In this document: in pieces, positions 15,329 through 23,850 of the stretch
How the letters are laid out: each line of letters begins with the position of its first letter
Numbering within the stretch: the first letter of the stretch is position 1
Assembly: GCA_012729555.1 (NCBI GenBank)
Contig: JAAYCX010000013.1
Location: 1 to 64,000, forward strand
DNA from: Acidobacteriota bacterium
Lineage (GTDB): Bacteria; Acidobacteriota; UBA6911
Direction of reading: 5' to 3'
DNA length: 64,000 nt
Translations under genes and position numbers: made by a program
The notes under the pieces: generated by a model
What the model saw: only the letters and a program-made list of their open reading frames with translations
Database searches by the model: none
What the model was told of the DNA's origin: nothing

Positions 15329-18300
15329 ATGATCATCTATCACGCCGCTCTTTGCGGGGAGGATTTCGTTCTCTGGGGAGAAACCCCCCGGGACCGCGCC
15401 CCTGCCACAGCCCGGCCCGGACGCAGGCGGGCCGCCGCCGATGTTCCGCCCTTCCCTTACGATTCCGGAGCTGCGGCGCTCCGCGCGCCTTTCGGGGAGC
15501 CATCCGACCCGGACGCCTCCAAAGCGGCGGCTCTCTCGAAAAAGCCCGCGCAGGCGCCCGTTCGCTGCATCTGGCTGCCGACGACAAAAGCGGGACCGGT
15601 CCCCTCAAGCCCGCTGATCGCCGAGACGGGAGGCAAAGGCAAGGGCGCCTGCGCACCCTGGGCCGTTTCGGTCCGGGTTCTGGACGACCGGGAAATCGTC
15701 GACCTGCTCGGTACCTGCATTGGCAGGCGGATCCTGGCTCCGAGCCGGATGGTGGGAGTGGATCTCGCCTGGTGGTGCCATGCGCTCCGTTTTGCAGGAA
15801 CGCTGGTAGCCCGGCAGAGCTATCTGCCCGGCATTGACGATTCCGGTGAGGCCTGTGCTTCACGCTGGATCCCCATCCTGCAGCCGGAGGATATCGCAAC
15901 GTCGGCGGCGCTGGCGGCCGCCATGCCGGGCGCGGCGCGCGCGGTCAGCGCCACACGCGCGGCCCCTCCTCAAGGAACCGCGGCCGACCTGCTGCGGCGT
16001 TTCGTGCAGCGCATGGTGGACACCCTCGTCCGCATGGACGCGTCATCGCAGTTGCCGGCGCCGGCGGCCCGATCCCGGCGCCGGGCGGGACGCAAAGCTC
16101 CTTTCGAGAGCCTGCATGAACAGTGGATACATTCGCTGCGGTCCGAAAACCCCTCCATGCCGGGCGACGCGAAGGAGCTCTCTCGTTTTGCCGCCCAGAT
16201 CGACGAATGGCACCGCCCGGTGTCCATGTCCGCCTTCTCCCCCTTCCGTTTCTGCTTCCGCCTGGAAGAGCCGGAAGCAGAAGCCGAGAAACCCGCCAGC
16301 CGGGCCCCCTGGCACGTACGCTATCTACTGCAGGCGGCCGACGACCGCAGCCTGCTCATCGAGGCGCCCGCCGCCTGGAAGCCGCCGAAGCCGGTGGCCG
16401 CCCTGTTCCGCGCACGCGCCTTCGAGCCTCGGCCGTACCTTCTCTCGGTGCTTGGACGGGCCGCCGGGATCTGCCCCCGGATCGAGGAGAGCATGAGGCG
16501 GCCGGATCCTGCCGGCTACCCTCTGGACGCCACCGGAGCCCACGAGTTTCTCACCCTGCGCGCCCAGGCCCTGGAACAGGCGGGCTTCGGCGTCATGCTC
16601 CCCTCATGGTGGACCCGAAAAGGGACGAAATTGCGGCTCGCCGCCCGCGCGCGCATAAAAAGCCCCGCCCTGAAAACATCTGCCGGACTATCGCTGGACC
16701 GGATCCTGAGATTCGACATCGACCTGGCCCTGGCCGGCGAGCCGATCACCCTCCAGGAACTCGAATCCCTGGCAAAACTCAAAGCCCCGCTGGTGAAGCT
16801 GCGCGGACAATGGGTCGAAGTCGGCACGGACGAAATCGCGACGGCGCTCGAGTTCTGGAAAAGGAAATCCGGCGGCAAGGCCCCGGTGCGCGATATCTTG
16901 CGGATGGCGCTCGGCGGCTGGACCGACCGCGGTGGCGTGCCGTTCGAGGGAGTATCGGCCGACGGCTGGATCGCCGACATGATCGCGCGCCTGGAGGGGG
17001 GAAAAACCCTGGAGGAAGAAGCGGTGCCGACGGGATTTCGCGGCGAACTGCGTCCATACCAGGTCCGTGGCTACTCCTGGCTGGCCTTCCTGAAGCGGTG
17101 GGGACTGGGCGCCTGTCTGGCCGACGACATGGGCCTCGGCAAGACGATCCAGGCCCTGGCGCTGATCCAGCGAGATTGGGAAACCAACGGCCGCCGTCCC
17201 GTGCTCCTGGTATGCCCGATGTCCGTGGTCGACAACTGGCGGAAGGAGGCGGCCAGGTTCTGTCCCGGGCTGCCGGTGATGGTGCATCACGGCGGAACGC
17301 GCGTCCGGGGGAAGGCATTTCAAAAAAAGGCCGATCGGCATGCCATCGTCCTGTCGAGCTACGCGCTGCTGCACCGCGACCTGGAACCCTTCAAGACCGT
17401 GTCCTGGGGCGGTATGATTCTGGACGAGGCGCAGAACATCAAAAATCCGGAAACCCTGCAGGCGCGAGCCGCCCGCACCATCCAGGCCGGATATCGCATC
17501 GCCATGACAGGCACTCCCGTCGAAAACAACGTGGGCGATCTCTGGTCCGTGATGGAATATCTCAATCCCGGCTTTCTCGGATCGAAGGAAGAATTCCGCC
17601 GCAGCTTTTTCCTCCCCATCCAGGCTATGCGCGACGTGAACGCGGCTGAGCGCCTAAAACGCCTGACCGCCCCCTTCATCCTGCGGCGGCTGAAAACCGA
17701 CCGGTCGATCATCACCGACCTCCCCGAGAAGAATGAAATGAAGGTGTTCTGCTCCCTGACCCGGGAACAGGCATCCCTGTACCGGGCCGTCGCCGATGAG
17801 GCGGAGGAGGTCCTGGATTCCGCTCAGGGGATCCGGCGCAAGGGAGTGATCCTGGCCCTCTTGTCCAAGCTCAAGCAGGTGTGCAACCATCCCGCTCAGT
17901 TCCTCGGCGACCGTTCGGCAGTGGAAGGACGTTCCGGAAAGCTGGCGCGCCTTGAGGAAATGCTGGAAGAAATCCTCGAAGCGGGGGAGCGGGCCCTGAT
18001 CTTCTCCCAATTTTCGGAAATGGGGGAAATCCTGCAGCGGCACCTGCAGGAGACCTTCGGCCGGGAGGCCCTGTTCCTGCACGGCGGCGTGTCCCGGAAA
18101 AAGCGCGACGGGATGGTCGAACGCTTCCAGAAGCCCGGGGGGCCGCCGCTGTTCGTCCTGTCGCTCAAGGCGGGCGGGACGGGGTTGAATCTGACCGAAG
18201 CCAGCCACGTTTTTCACTTCGACCGATGGTGGAACCCGGCCGTCGAAGACCAGGCCACCGATCGCGCTTTCCGCATCGGGCAGCGCCGGAATGTGCAGGT

Positions 18301-18472
18301 GCACAAATTCCTCTGTGCCGGAACGCTGGAAGAGAAGATCGATGAAATGATCGAAAACAAAAAGGACATCGCAGACACGGTGGTCGGCACGGGCGAAGGC
18401 TGGTTGACAGAGCTTTCCACGCGCGAACTGAAGGAGCTCATCGCCCTCAGAGGCGAAGCGATCGGAGACTGA
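15329..18472 (+). CDS. SNF2-family ATPase/helicase
   Basis: 1047 residues. The N-terminal 550 residues are a poorly conserved SNF2-associated region. The two RecA-like domains follow: Walker A LADDMGLGKTIQ near residue 600, Walker B/motif II ILDEAQNIKNP, motif III AMTGTPVENN, motif V LKAGGTGLNLT and motif VI DQATDRAFRIGQ. SNF2 enzymes translocate on double-stranded DNA and remodel protein-DNA complexes; in bacteria this type (like B. subtilis YwqA) has no settled role. The stop is one base from the start of the SWIM gene, a conserved gene pair, so the two products probably act together. The start lacks a clear ribosome binding site. Confidence 0.9.
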   Translation: MIIYHAALCGEDFVLWGETPRDRAPATARPGRRRAAADVPPFPYDSGAAALRAPFGEPSDPDASKAAALSKKPAQAPVRCIWLPTTKAGPVPSSPLIAETGGKGKGACAPWAVSVRVLDDREIVDLLGTCIGRRILAPSRMVGVDLAWWCHALRFAGTLVARQSYLPGIDDSGEACASRWIPILQPEDIATSAALAAAMPGAARAVSATRAAPPQGTAADLLRRFVQRMVDTLVRMDASSQLPAPAARSRRRAGRKAPFESLHEQWIHSLRSENPSMPGDAKELSRFAAQIDEWHRPVSMSAFSPFRFCFRLEEPEAEAEKPASRAPWHVRYLLQAADDRSLLIEAPAAWKPPKPVAALFRARAFEPRPYLLSVLGRAAGICPRIEESMRRPDPAGYPLDATGAHEFLTLRAQALEQAGFGVMLPSWWTRKGTKLRLAARARIKSPALKTSAGLSLDRILRFDIDLALAGEPITLQELESLAKLKAPLVKLRGQWVEVGTDEIATALEFWKRKSGGKAPVRDILRMALGGWTDRGGVPFEGVSADGWIADMIARLEGGKTLEEEAVPTGFRGELRPYQVRGYSWLAFLKRWGLGACLADDMGLGKTIQALALIQRDWETNGRRPVLLVCPMSVVDNWRKEAARFCPGLPVMVHHGGTRVRGKAFQKKADRHAIVLSSYALLHRDLEPFKTVSWGGMILDEAQNIKNPETLQARAARTIQAGYRIAMTGTPVENNVGDLWSVMEYLNPGFLGSKEEFRRSFFLPIQAMRDVNAAERLKRLTAPFILRRLKTDRSIITDLPEKNEMKVFCSLTREQASLYRAVADEAEEVLDSAQGIRRKGVILALLSKLKQVCNHPAQFLGDRSAVEGRSGKLARLEEMLEEILEAGERALIFSQFSEMGEILQRHLQETFGREALFLHGGVSRKKRDGMVERFQKPGGPPLFVLSLKAGGTGLNLTEASHVFHFDRWWNPAVEDQATDRAFRIGQRRNVQVHKFLCAGTLEEKIDEMIENKKDIADTVVGTGEGWLTELSTRELKELIALRGEAIGD

Positions 18473-18473
18473 A

Positions 18474-19382
18474 ATGAGCCGCTGGAGCCGATGGGACAAC
18501 TATTATTTCCCCCCTTCACGGCCGCTCGACGCCAAAGGGGGGATCAAGTCGCAGGCTCGCCGCGGCGCGTTCGGGGAGAGCTGGTGGGCCAGGCGATGGA
18601 TCTCCGTCCTGGAAGGCTTCCAGATCGGCGCGCGCCTGCAGAGGGGACGAGCCTATGCCCGCAAAGGGCAGGCGCTCTCCATCGATATCGAAAAAGGGAT
18701 CGTACATGCACATGTGCAGGGTTCTCGGCCCCGGCCTTATCGCGTGACCATCCGGATGAAGCCGCTTGCGGACGCCCAATGGGAAAAGTTGGAAGCGGCA
18801 CTCGCAGCGGCCCCCATCTACGCCGCCCGTCTGCTGGCCGGGGAGATGCCTCAGGACATCGAGAAGGTGTTTGGCCAGGCGGGTGCCCCCCTCTTCCCGC
18901 AGGCTGCGCGCGACCTCGAGACCGAATGCTCCTGCCCGGACTGGTCCAATCCATGCAAACACATCGCCGCCGTATATTACCTGCTCGGAGAGGAGTTCGA
19001 CCGCGACCCTTTTCTCCTGTTCAAGCTGCGCGGGCGCTCCCGGGAGGAAATCGTCGGGGGACTGAAGGCCCCGTCCCGGTCTGAAAAGGCGGAGGCGATC
19101 GCGTCCCAAAACGAAGCGCTTCCTGAAAACGCCGAAGCCTTCTGGGAGGGCGCGCCGATCCCTGACGACCTTTGCGGCGCCGTGCAGATCCCCCGGGTTC
19201 CGGCGGCCCTGGTCAGGCAACTCGGGAATTTCCCCTTCTGGCGCGGCAAGGTGAGATTGGCGGACGCACTGGAACCCCTCTATGCCTCGGCGTCCAACCG
19301 GGCCCTGGACCTGACATTCGGGGACGGACCACACCCACCAATCGGGGGCGGGCCCCAGAAGAGGCGACGAAGCTCACCTTGA
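18474..19382 (+). CDS. SWIM zinc-finger protein, partner of the SNF2 ATPase
   Basis: 302 residues. The SWIM motif ETECSCPDWSNPCKHIAAVYY (CxC...CxH) lies in the middle, after an N-terminal WWARRWISVLEGF segment typical of the YwqB-like family. SWIM domains bind zinc and contact DNA or protein. The gene starts one base after the SNF2 stop, so it is translationally coupled to it. The last 20 residues (GDGPHPPIGGG then a basic tail) are encoded by a family B intergenic repeat, so the natural C-terminus has probably been extended or replaced by repeat insertion. The SWIM call is firm; the role is inferred from its partner. Confidence 0.85.
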   Translation: MSRWSRWDNYYFPPSRPLDAKGGIKSQARRGAFGESWWARRWISVLEGFQIGARLQRGRAYARKGQALSIDIEKGIVHAHVQGSRPRPYRVTIRMKPLADAQWEKLEAALAAAPIYAARLLAGEMPQDIEKVFGQAGAPLFPQAARDLETECSCPDWSNPCKHIAAVYYLLGEEFDRDPFLLFKLRGRSREEIVGGLKAPSRSEKAEAIASQNEALPENAEAFWEGAPIPDDLCGAVQIPRVPAALVRQLGNFPFWRGKVRLADALEPLYASASNRALDLTFGDGPHPPIGGGPQKRRRSSP

Positions 19383-19431
19383 CGCCATCCCCAGCAATTT
19401 CGGCGCTTTATCCTGGTCCGCCCCCGATTGG
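19318..19431. repeat. Family B inverted repeat overlapping the end of the SWIM gene
   Basis: Arms at 19338-19351 (CCAATCGGGGGCGG) and 19418-19431 are exact complements. GGGGACGGACCAC lies just before the left arm and CTGGTCCG overlaps the right. The left part encodes the last residues of the SWIM protein, and the right end lies four bases before the stop of the converging lipoprotein gene. Confidence 0.88.
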
Positions 19432-19434
19432 AGA

Positions 19435-20457
19435 TCACTCCCAGCCAGTGGGGGAGTTGTAGGGGGCCATGAAGCCCGAGGCCTCGATCTCGTGCACCTT
19501 GCCGTCCCCCCCGATCTTATAGACGTGTGCGGCCGGGAGGTCGAAGGGCTCAAACTTCATTTCGAACATGGCCCTGGTCCCGTCGGTATTGATCACCTCG
19601 TACCTGGGGGTATCCATCGGGTGCCGGAAATGGGACAAGCCCATCACCAGGCCGGTTACGGGATCGGCCGCAAACACGCGCCGGTTCACGATGGGGCCGA
19701 TGTAGGACATGACCTTGCTCGTCAGCTGGCCGGCGCAGTCGCGGGCGATCTTCCCGGTTCCCGCGCTGTTGGGGCCGGCCCCGGCGTTGGCGCCGGCGGT
19801 GACCATGCCGTTCTCGTGCCGCTCGCAGTCGTCGGCGAAGGGCATCAGCGTGCCGTCGTTGTCGTCGAGCGCGTCGTAGTAGGACGCGCCGATCCTGATG
19901 AGTTCCGCATGATCCATCCGCTCGGCCGCGGGGACCTCCGCCAGCAGCCCGGGGCGCGGGGTCTTGAGAGTGTCCATGTCCCCGGTGATGCCCGCCAGCA
20001 GGTGTTCCGCCTCGGTGATCTTCCCCCCCTCGAGCTTGAGCCGCAGCGCGACCAGCACGGGCTGCTCGGTTTTCTCCGCGGGACCCTCGCCCTTCGGCGC
20101 CGCGGCGCCCGGGGCGGCGGGGGGTTCCGCCATGTAGGTCATCATGCCCAGGAATCCGGCTGCCTGGTTCTTCTCGTCCGGGACGTAGATGGCGAAGCTG
20201 GACGGGCCCGTGAGGGCCGACTGCCACAGCCCCTCGCCCGGCTTCATCCGGGTGATGTTCTCGACGAAGGCCACGTTCTCCGCCAGCGGCGCGGCGCCCG
20301 GATCGTGAGCCACCAGCGCGGACAGGTAGGTCTTCGTAACCTCGATAAGGCAGTCGCGGTCGCACGCCGTCGACCGGCTCTCCACCTCTTTCTTACTGCA
20401 TCCGGCCAGCGTGAGCACCAGCACTGTGGCCAGCGCGGCAACAAGACGAATATGCAT
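19435..20457 (-). CDS. Putative lipoprotein, NTF2/SnoaL-like region
   Basis: 340 residues. The signal MHIRLVAALATVLVLTLAGC ends in a lipobox. After a Cys-containing stretch (STACDRDCLIEVTKTYLSALVAHD), two related regions follow. The second (SYYDALDDNDGTLMPFADDCERHENGM) looks like an NTF2-like fold found in many uncharacterised exported proteins. A Pro/Ala-rich linker (PAAPGAAAPKGEGP) sits between. ATG 20457 has AAGGGG at 6 bases. No catalytic residues can be named and no function is assigned. The gene converges on the SWIM gene and its repeat. Confidence 0.65.
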   Translation of the reverse strand: MHIRLVAALATVLVLTLAGCSKKEVESRSTACDRDCLIEVTKTYLSALVAHDPGAAPLAENVAFVENITRMKPGEGLWQSALTGPSSFAIYVPDEKNQAAGFLGMMTYMAEPPAAPGAAAPKGEGPAEKTEQPVLVALRLKLEGGKITEAEHLLAGITGDMDTLKTPRPGLLAEVPAAERMDHAELIRIGASYYDALDDNDGTLMPFADDCERHENGMVTAGANAGAGPNSAGTGKIARDCAGQLTSKVMSYIGPIVNRRVFAADPVTGLVMGLSHFRHPMDTPRYEVINTDGTRAMFEMKFEPFDLPAAHVYKIGGDGKVHEIEASGFMAPYNSPTGWE

Positions 20458-20582
20458 AGGTATCCCCTTTACGGTTTGATTGATCCCGCGTTCCAGGGTC
20501 CGGGAGAGGCCGGGCCTCCATCCGCCCTGAGCCTTTCCCCGCCCCCGCTTGGGGGGAGCATAGTCCAGACGGCCCCTCCCCG

Positions 20583-21527
20583 TCAGCAAAATCCGCGGTC
20601 CGCCCCCAGATCGAAGGCGCCGAGGTGGAGGATCCGGCCGGCGGCGGCCAGCGCGGCCCCGGTCAGGCCCTCGGCCTGGAGGCGCAGGTCCGTCCCTTCC
20701 CCGACCGCCGGGAACTCCCCGACTTCCGCCGAGGCGACCCGCCGGAGGAAGTCGCCCGCCTCCTCCTTCGCACACCCCCCCTCCGGGGATTCCGACCGTG
20801 CACGGTCGAGGGCGTCCAGGCCGTAGCTGCGCAGCAGTTTCGGAAAGAGCTTGCGGAAGGTCTCGGCGGAGTCGAACAGGTCGACGCCGACCACCCGGCC
20901 GGCGACGGCGAAGACGGCCCCCCGCTGCCCGTCCAGCACCGGGAACGATTCCACGTAGTCCTCGAGCCTCACCGCTTCCTGGCAGAAGATGTCGCCCATG
21001 GCCGAGGTCTCCGACCGGACGCCGAACCGGGCCGACATTTCGCTGATGTGGTCCCAGACCGCCCCCTGGTCGGAAAGCCTGTGGCCGCTTCGTCGCATGG
21101 ACAGGCTGACCTGGGCCATCTTGCGCGCCCGCCCCCCGGCATACTGCGCCCGCGGCGCCGCGCAGAACTTCCGGCTGCGCCGGTGCCACCGCCCAGCCTC
21201 CACGCACGACACCGGCACCAGGATCGTCCTCCCGGCCGCGACCAGGATGCTGAGGTTCAGCACCCGGTTCTGCTTCGCTCCGACGAGTTCCTCCCCGTCG
21301 AGGAGAAACACCGGGAACTTCCCGGAATTCACGAATTTGAGCTCGGGCACGCTCCCCCCCTCGCTCACCTCGGTGACCTCGGCCTCCTGCCGCTCCAGCG
21401 CCTCGTCGAGCGTCACATAACCGGCCTCCCGCACCCCCTCCCCGCACAACGGGAAGAGAGTCATGTTTTTGTACACCGCCCCTTCCCCCAGCCTCACCCC
21501 CGCTACCGCATCCGCAATCCTCTCCAT
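20583..21527 (-). CDS. ARPP-1 domain protein (DUF6569 family)
   Basis: 314 residues with no export signal. The N-terminal half, including YVTLDEALERQEAEVTEVSE, VPELKFVNSG, VFLLDGEELVGAKQNRVLN and VPVSCVEAGRWH, is the hallmark of the ARG and Rhodanese-Phosphatase-superfamily-associated protein domain. The C-terminal half (MGDIFCQEAVRLEDYVESFP, GVDLFDSAETF) is the family's second part. The biochemical function is unknown. ATG 21527 is chosen for the GGGAGGTGAAA site directly upstream; a longer reading would start inside the family A repeat at 21571-21587. The protein stands alone. Confidence 0.75.
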   Translation of the reverse strand: MERIADAVAGVRLGEGAVYKNMTLFPLCGEGVREAGYVTLDEALERQEAEVTEVSEGGSVPELKFVNSGKFPVFLLDGEELVGAKQNRVLNLSILVAAGRTILVPVSCVEAGRWHRRSRKFCAAPRAQYAGGRARKMAQVSLSMRRSGHRLSDQGAVWDHISEMSARFGVRSETSAMGDIFCQEAVRLEDYVESFPVLDGQRGAVFAVAGRVVGVDLFDSAETFRKLFPKLLRSYGLDALDRARSESPEGGCAKEEAGDFLRRVASAEVGEFPAVGEGTDLRLQAEGLTGAALAAAGRILHLGAFDLGADRGFC

Positions 21528-21570
21528 TTTCACCTCCCTGACGACAATGCGCGGATGGTAGCAGGCGGGG

Positions 21571-21587
21571 GTGACATCCGGGGTCAC
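21571..21587. repeat. Family A palindrome GTGACATCCGGGGTCAC
   Basis: 17-base near-palindrome (GTGAC arms around ATCCGGG) in the leader of the ARPP-1 gene. Further copies lie at 23736-23752, 25974-25990 (opposite orientation) and, degenerate, at 24764-24780. Confidence 0.85.
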
Positions 21588-21881
21588 TCCCGCCCCCCTC
21601 CCGAATCAAGCAACCTATAGCTCGCTCTATCCGCTTTTCTAAATCGAAGTTTTTGTCCCGGCTGCCGATAAATATATAGGCGATCGGCGGCAATGGCGTT
21701 AGGCTGTCCAGAGCCGCCGACCGTTTCGGGGGATGACGCGTCCATGGGATCGGGGACGGGCCCCGGGGATAACGCTTCCCGCATTTGGGGGACACCACCC
21801 GTTCCATACATAGGATCGCGCGGTTCGTCCCCGGGTACGCGAAGCCGGATACGGGAAGCCGAAAAAGTGAGGGAAGCGCTC

Positions 21882-22874
21882 ATGCGGTGGGATGACGGCA
21901 AGGGGCACTATTTACGGAGGTGCCTGCAGGAATTTCCCGAAATCTGCAGGTTGAAGTACGGCGCCCCCTTCGACCCGGCCGCCGTCGAGGACAAGGTCCG
22001 CCACCTGCGCTGCCGCACCACCCTGGCATGCGCGGACCTGGCGCACTTCGAGTCCCCCGACCTCTGGTGGTTCCGCCGCTTCTGGGTGTTCCCCCCCAGG
22101 GAGCAGATAGAGCCGGCCCTGGAAAAGACCTTCTTCGACTTCTGGAACCTCCCGGAGAGCAACGAGCCGGAAACGGTCCTCGGCCTGCTCCACATCTTCA
22201 AGTCTATCGAGCTGGTCTCGATCATCCTCCGCTTCGTGCGCCCCGAGCATTACGCGATCTATAGCGCGCCGATCCAGCACATGCTGGACATCCGCCACAG
22301 GCGCGACCTGGTGCAGACCTATCTCGCCTACCTCGAAAACCTCAGGGAACTGAAAACCCACCACCGCCTCGATCGGGTCGCTGACGTGGACATGGCGCTC
22401 TGGGTGCTCCATGAAAAATGCTACGGGCAGTGGCGCGACCGCGAGATAGAGGCGGCCTACCGGGAGGACGACTTCATCCTGCAGCTGCGGGTGGGGAACC
22501 TCGTGGCGCCGTTGGCCGCGCTGTCCGAGGCCCGCCTGGCCCGGGCCCTGGCGGAAGCGAAGCCGGGGCTCGCCGCGCTGATCGCGTGCCACCAGCTCGA
22601 GATCCTGCTCCGGAAGCTGGCGGGGCAGCTGCGCCTCTGCGAAATCGAGGACGCGACCCCCCTCGAGGAGGTGATCGATCGGCTCCCTCACTTCGGCCCC
22701 GTCGGCCCGATGCGCAAGGCGCTCTGGAAATCGCTCAAATCGATCCGCAACGACCTGATCCACAACGGCCGCCAGCCCGGCCCGCAGGAAACCCGCCTCC
22801 TGCTCCACGAGGTCGGCCGGCTGGAAACGGAAATCGATGCCGGCGCGTTCGCCCGGGCCCCGGCGCATCCCTGA
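21882..22874 (+). CDS. Uncharacterised protein with a C-terminal HEPN-type RNDLIH motif
   Basis: 330 residues, soluble. The C-terminal third is helical and contains KSLKSIRNDLIHNGRQPGP; R-x4-H is the catalytic signature of HEPN ribonucleases, which are common in toxin and defence proteins. The N-terminal part (FFDFWNLPESNEPETVLGLLHIFKSIE, RPEHYAIYSAPIQHMLDI) resembles uncharacterised N-terminal domains found with HEPN. ATG 21882 is preferred because GAGGGA lies upstream. The frame is open to 21693, but that extension is Gly/Pro-rich and lacks a ribosome binding site. Function is not established. The gene sits next to a truncated gene remnant, 3 kb before the BREX island. Confidence 0.6.
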   Translation: MRWDDGKGHYLRRCLQEFPEICRLKYGAPFDPAAVEDKVRHLRCRTTLACADLAHFESPDLWWFRRFWVFPPREQIEPALEKTFFDFWNLPESNEPETVLGLLHIFKSIELVSIILRFVRPEHYAIYSAPIQHMLDIRHRRDLVQTYLAYLENLRELKTHHRLDRVADVDMALWVLHEKCYGQWRDREIEAAYREDDFILQLRVGNLVAPLAALSEARLARALAEAKPGLAALIACHQLEILLRKLAGQLRLCEIEDATPLEEVIDRLPHFGPVGPMRKALWKSLKSIRNDLIHNGRQPGPQETRLLLHEVGRLETEIDAGAFARAPAHP

Positions 22875-23087
22875 GGAGGAATGGAGCGCCCGCATCTTCC
22901 CCCTCCTCCCGGGACGGCCCGGCTCCCCGCCGCCCCCCGATTCGAAATCCCGGCGCGTCTCCTCCGAGAGGGGCTGAAACAGGTTGTCCCCGACCTCGCT
23001 GCAGTAGTCCAGATCGTAGAGCCGGGCCCCGTACTCCCACGCCCACGCCCGCTGCCTCGCCTTGAAGGCGTCCACCAGTTTTCCCAT
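22872..23087 (-). pseudogene. Truncated N-terminus of an uncharacterised nuclease-like gene
   Basis: The first 72 residues, MGKLVDAFKARQRAWAWEYG through DNLFQPLSEETRRDF to KMRALHSSS, read like the start of an intact protein family. I recall this N-terminus from uncharacterised proteins that resemble PD-(D/E)XK restriction nucleases, but this is from memory. A GGGAGG site precedes the ATG. After ALHSSS the frame runs into the antisense of the HEPN gene's 3' end and no homology is visible, so the gene is probably cut off at that point. Confidence 0.45.
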
Positions 23088-23120
23088 CCTCCCGACCCTT
23101 TCCTCCGCCGCCTCCGAATC

Positions 23121-23145
23121 AAAATCGGGGACGGACCATCAACGG
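23121..23145. repeat. Single family B repeat
   Basis: AAAATCGGGGACGGACCATC at 23121-23140 overlaps the stop codon (23139-23141) of the exported protein gene that follows on the minus strand. Only one arm is present. Confidence 0.75.
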
Positions 23146-23660
23146 CCCGATCCCAGCCCCGACTTTTTTGCCTCCTCGTCCTGATACATGATTCTTTTGC
23201 CCGACCTCGCCTCCAGGATCGGGAGCGTCGTGCGCACGACGTCCTTACCGAGTTCGAATACGGCCACCTGCTCCTTCCCGAGGTCGTCTGTATAACCGAT
23301 GGTGACGAAATGCTTGCGCTTCTTGGAAAAGAGCATGAAAAGCCCGACCGGGCTGATCAGGATAGCGGTGGCGATGGAAGCTCCCACCCGTCTGCCGGCC
23401 TTCTGCCCGTACTCGATATCCACAAAATGCCGGTACGGAATCTGATAAATCCGTCTTCCCCCGTTGATCACGTATTCGAATTTGAGCACCTCTTCATCCG
23501 CGGTGTCGAGATACCCCTCCACCGCCTTCCCGGCTCCCGGGAAATCCCTGTCCTTCGTGGTTCCCCCCTGGTACGCGGCCTTCTTGCTGCCGAGGCCGGC
23601 GAGCGCGGTCGCCGGAAGGACCAGCGACACCATCAAACAAAGTGCGATAACAGACTTCAT
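23139..23660 (-). CDS. Exported protein of unknown function
   Basis: 173 residues with a clear signal peptide (MKSVIALCLMVSLVLPATALA). The mature part (FEYVINGGRRIYQIPYRHFVDIEYGQKAG, then a hydrophobic ASIATAILISPVGLFMLF and KKRKHFVTIGYTDD) looks like one beta-rich domain with a membrane segment. This arrangement is common in uncharacterised acidobacterial proteins. ATG 23660 follows AAGGAG. The final residues overlap a family B repeat. No function can be named. Confidence 0.65.
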   Translation of the reverse strand: MKSVIALCLMVSLVLPATALAGLGSKKAAYQGGTTKDRDFPGAGKAVEGYLDTADEEVLKFEYVINGGRRIYQIPYRHFVDIEYGQKAGRRVGASIATAILISPVGLFMLFSKKRKHFVTIGYTDDLGKEQVAVFELGKDVVRTTLPILEARSGKRIMYQDEEAKKSGLGSGR

Positions 23661-23735
23661 TGGATTCTCCTTGTCAAAAACAATTCATAACCGGGTTTAT
23701 CGCAAATTCACCATGCCCTGATTCTGTTCAGCAGC

Positions 23736-23752
23736 GTGACATCCGGGGTCAC
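23736..23752. repeat. Family A palindrome, second copy
   Basis: GTGACATCCGGGGTCAC, identical to the copy at 21571-21587, in the 190-base gap before the SH3/outer-membrane gene. No other element is visible in the gap. Confidence 0.85.
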
Positions 23753-23850
23753 ACCCACCCATTTTTCATGGGCTTGATCCACCAAGAAGCGTCCCGCCGC
23801 CGCAACCGTGAAGGCCCCGGAGCCGTAGGCAGAATTCACGGATTCCTGGG

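Noticed and set aside
15333-15899. Arg/Pro-rich open frames on the opposite strand of most high-GC genes
   Set aside because: They show the composition expected from the antisense of high-GC coding sequence and no family resemblance.
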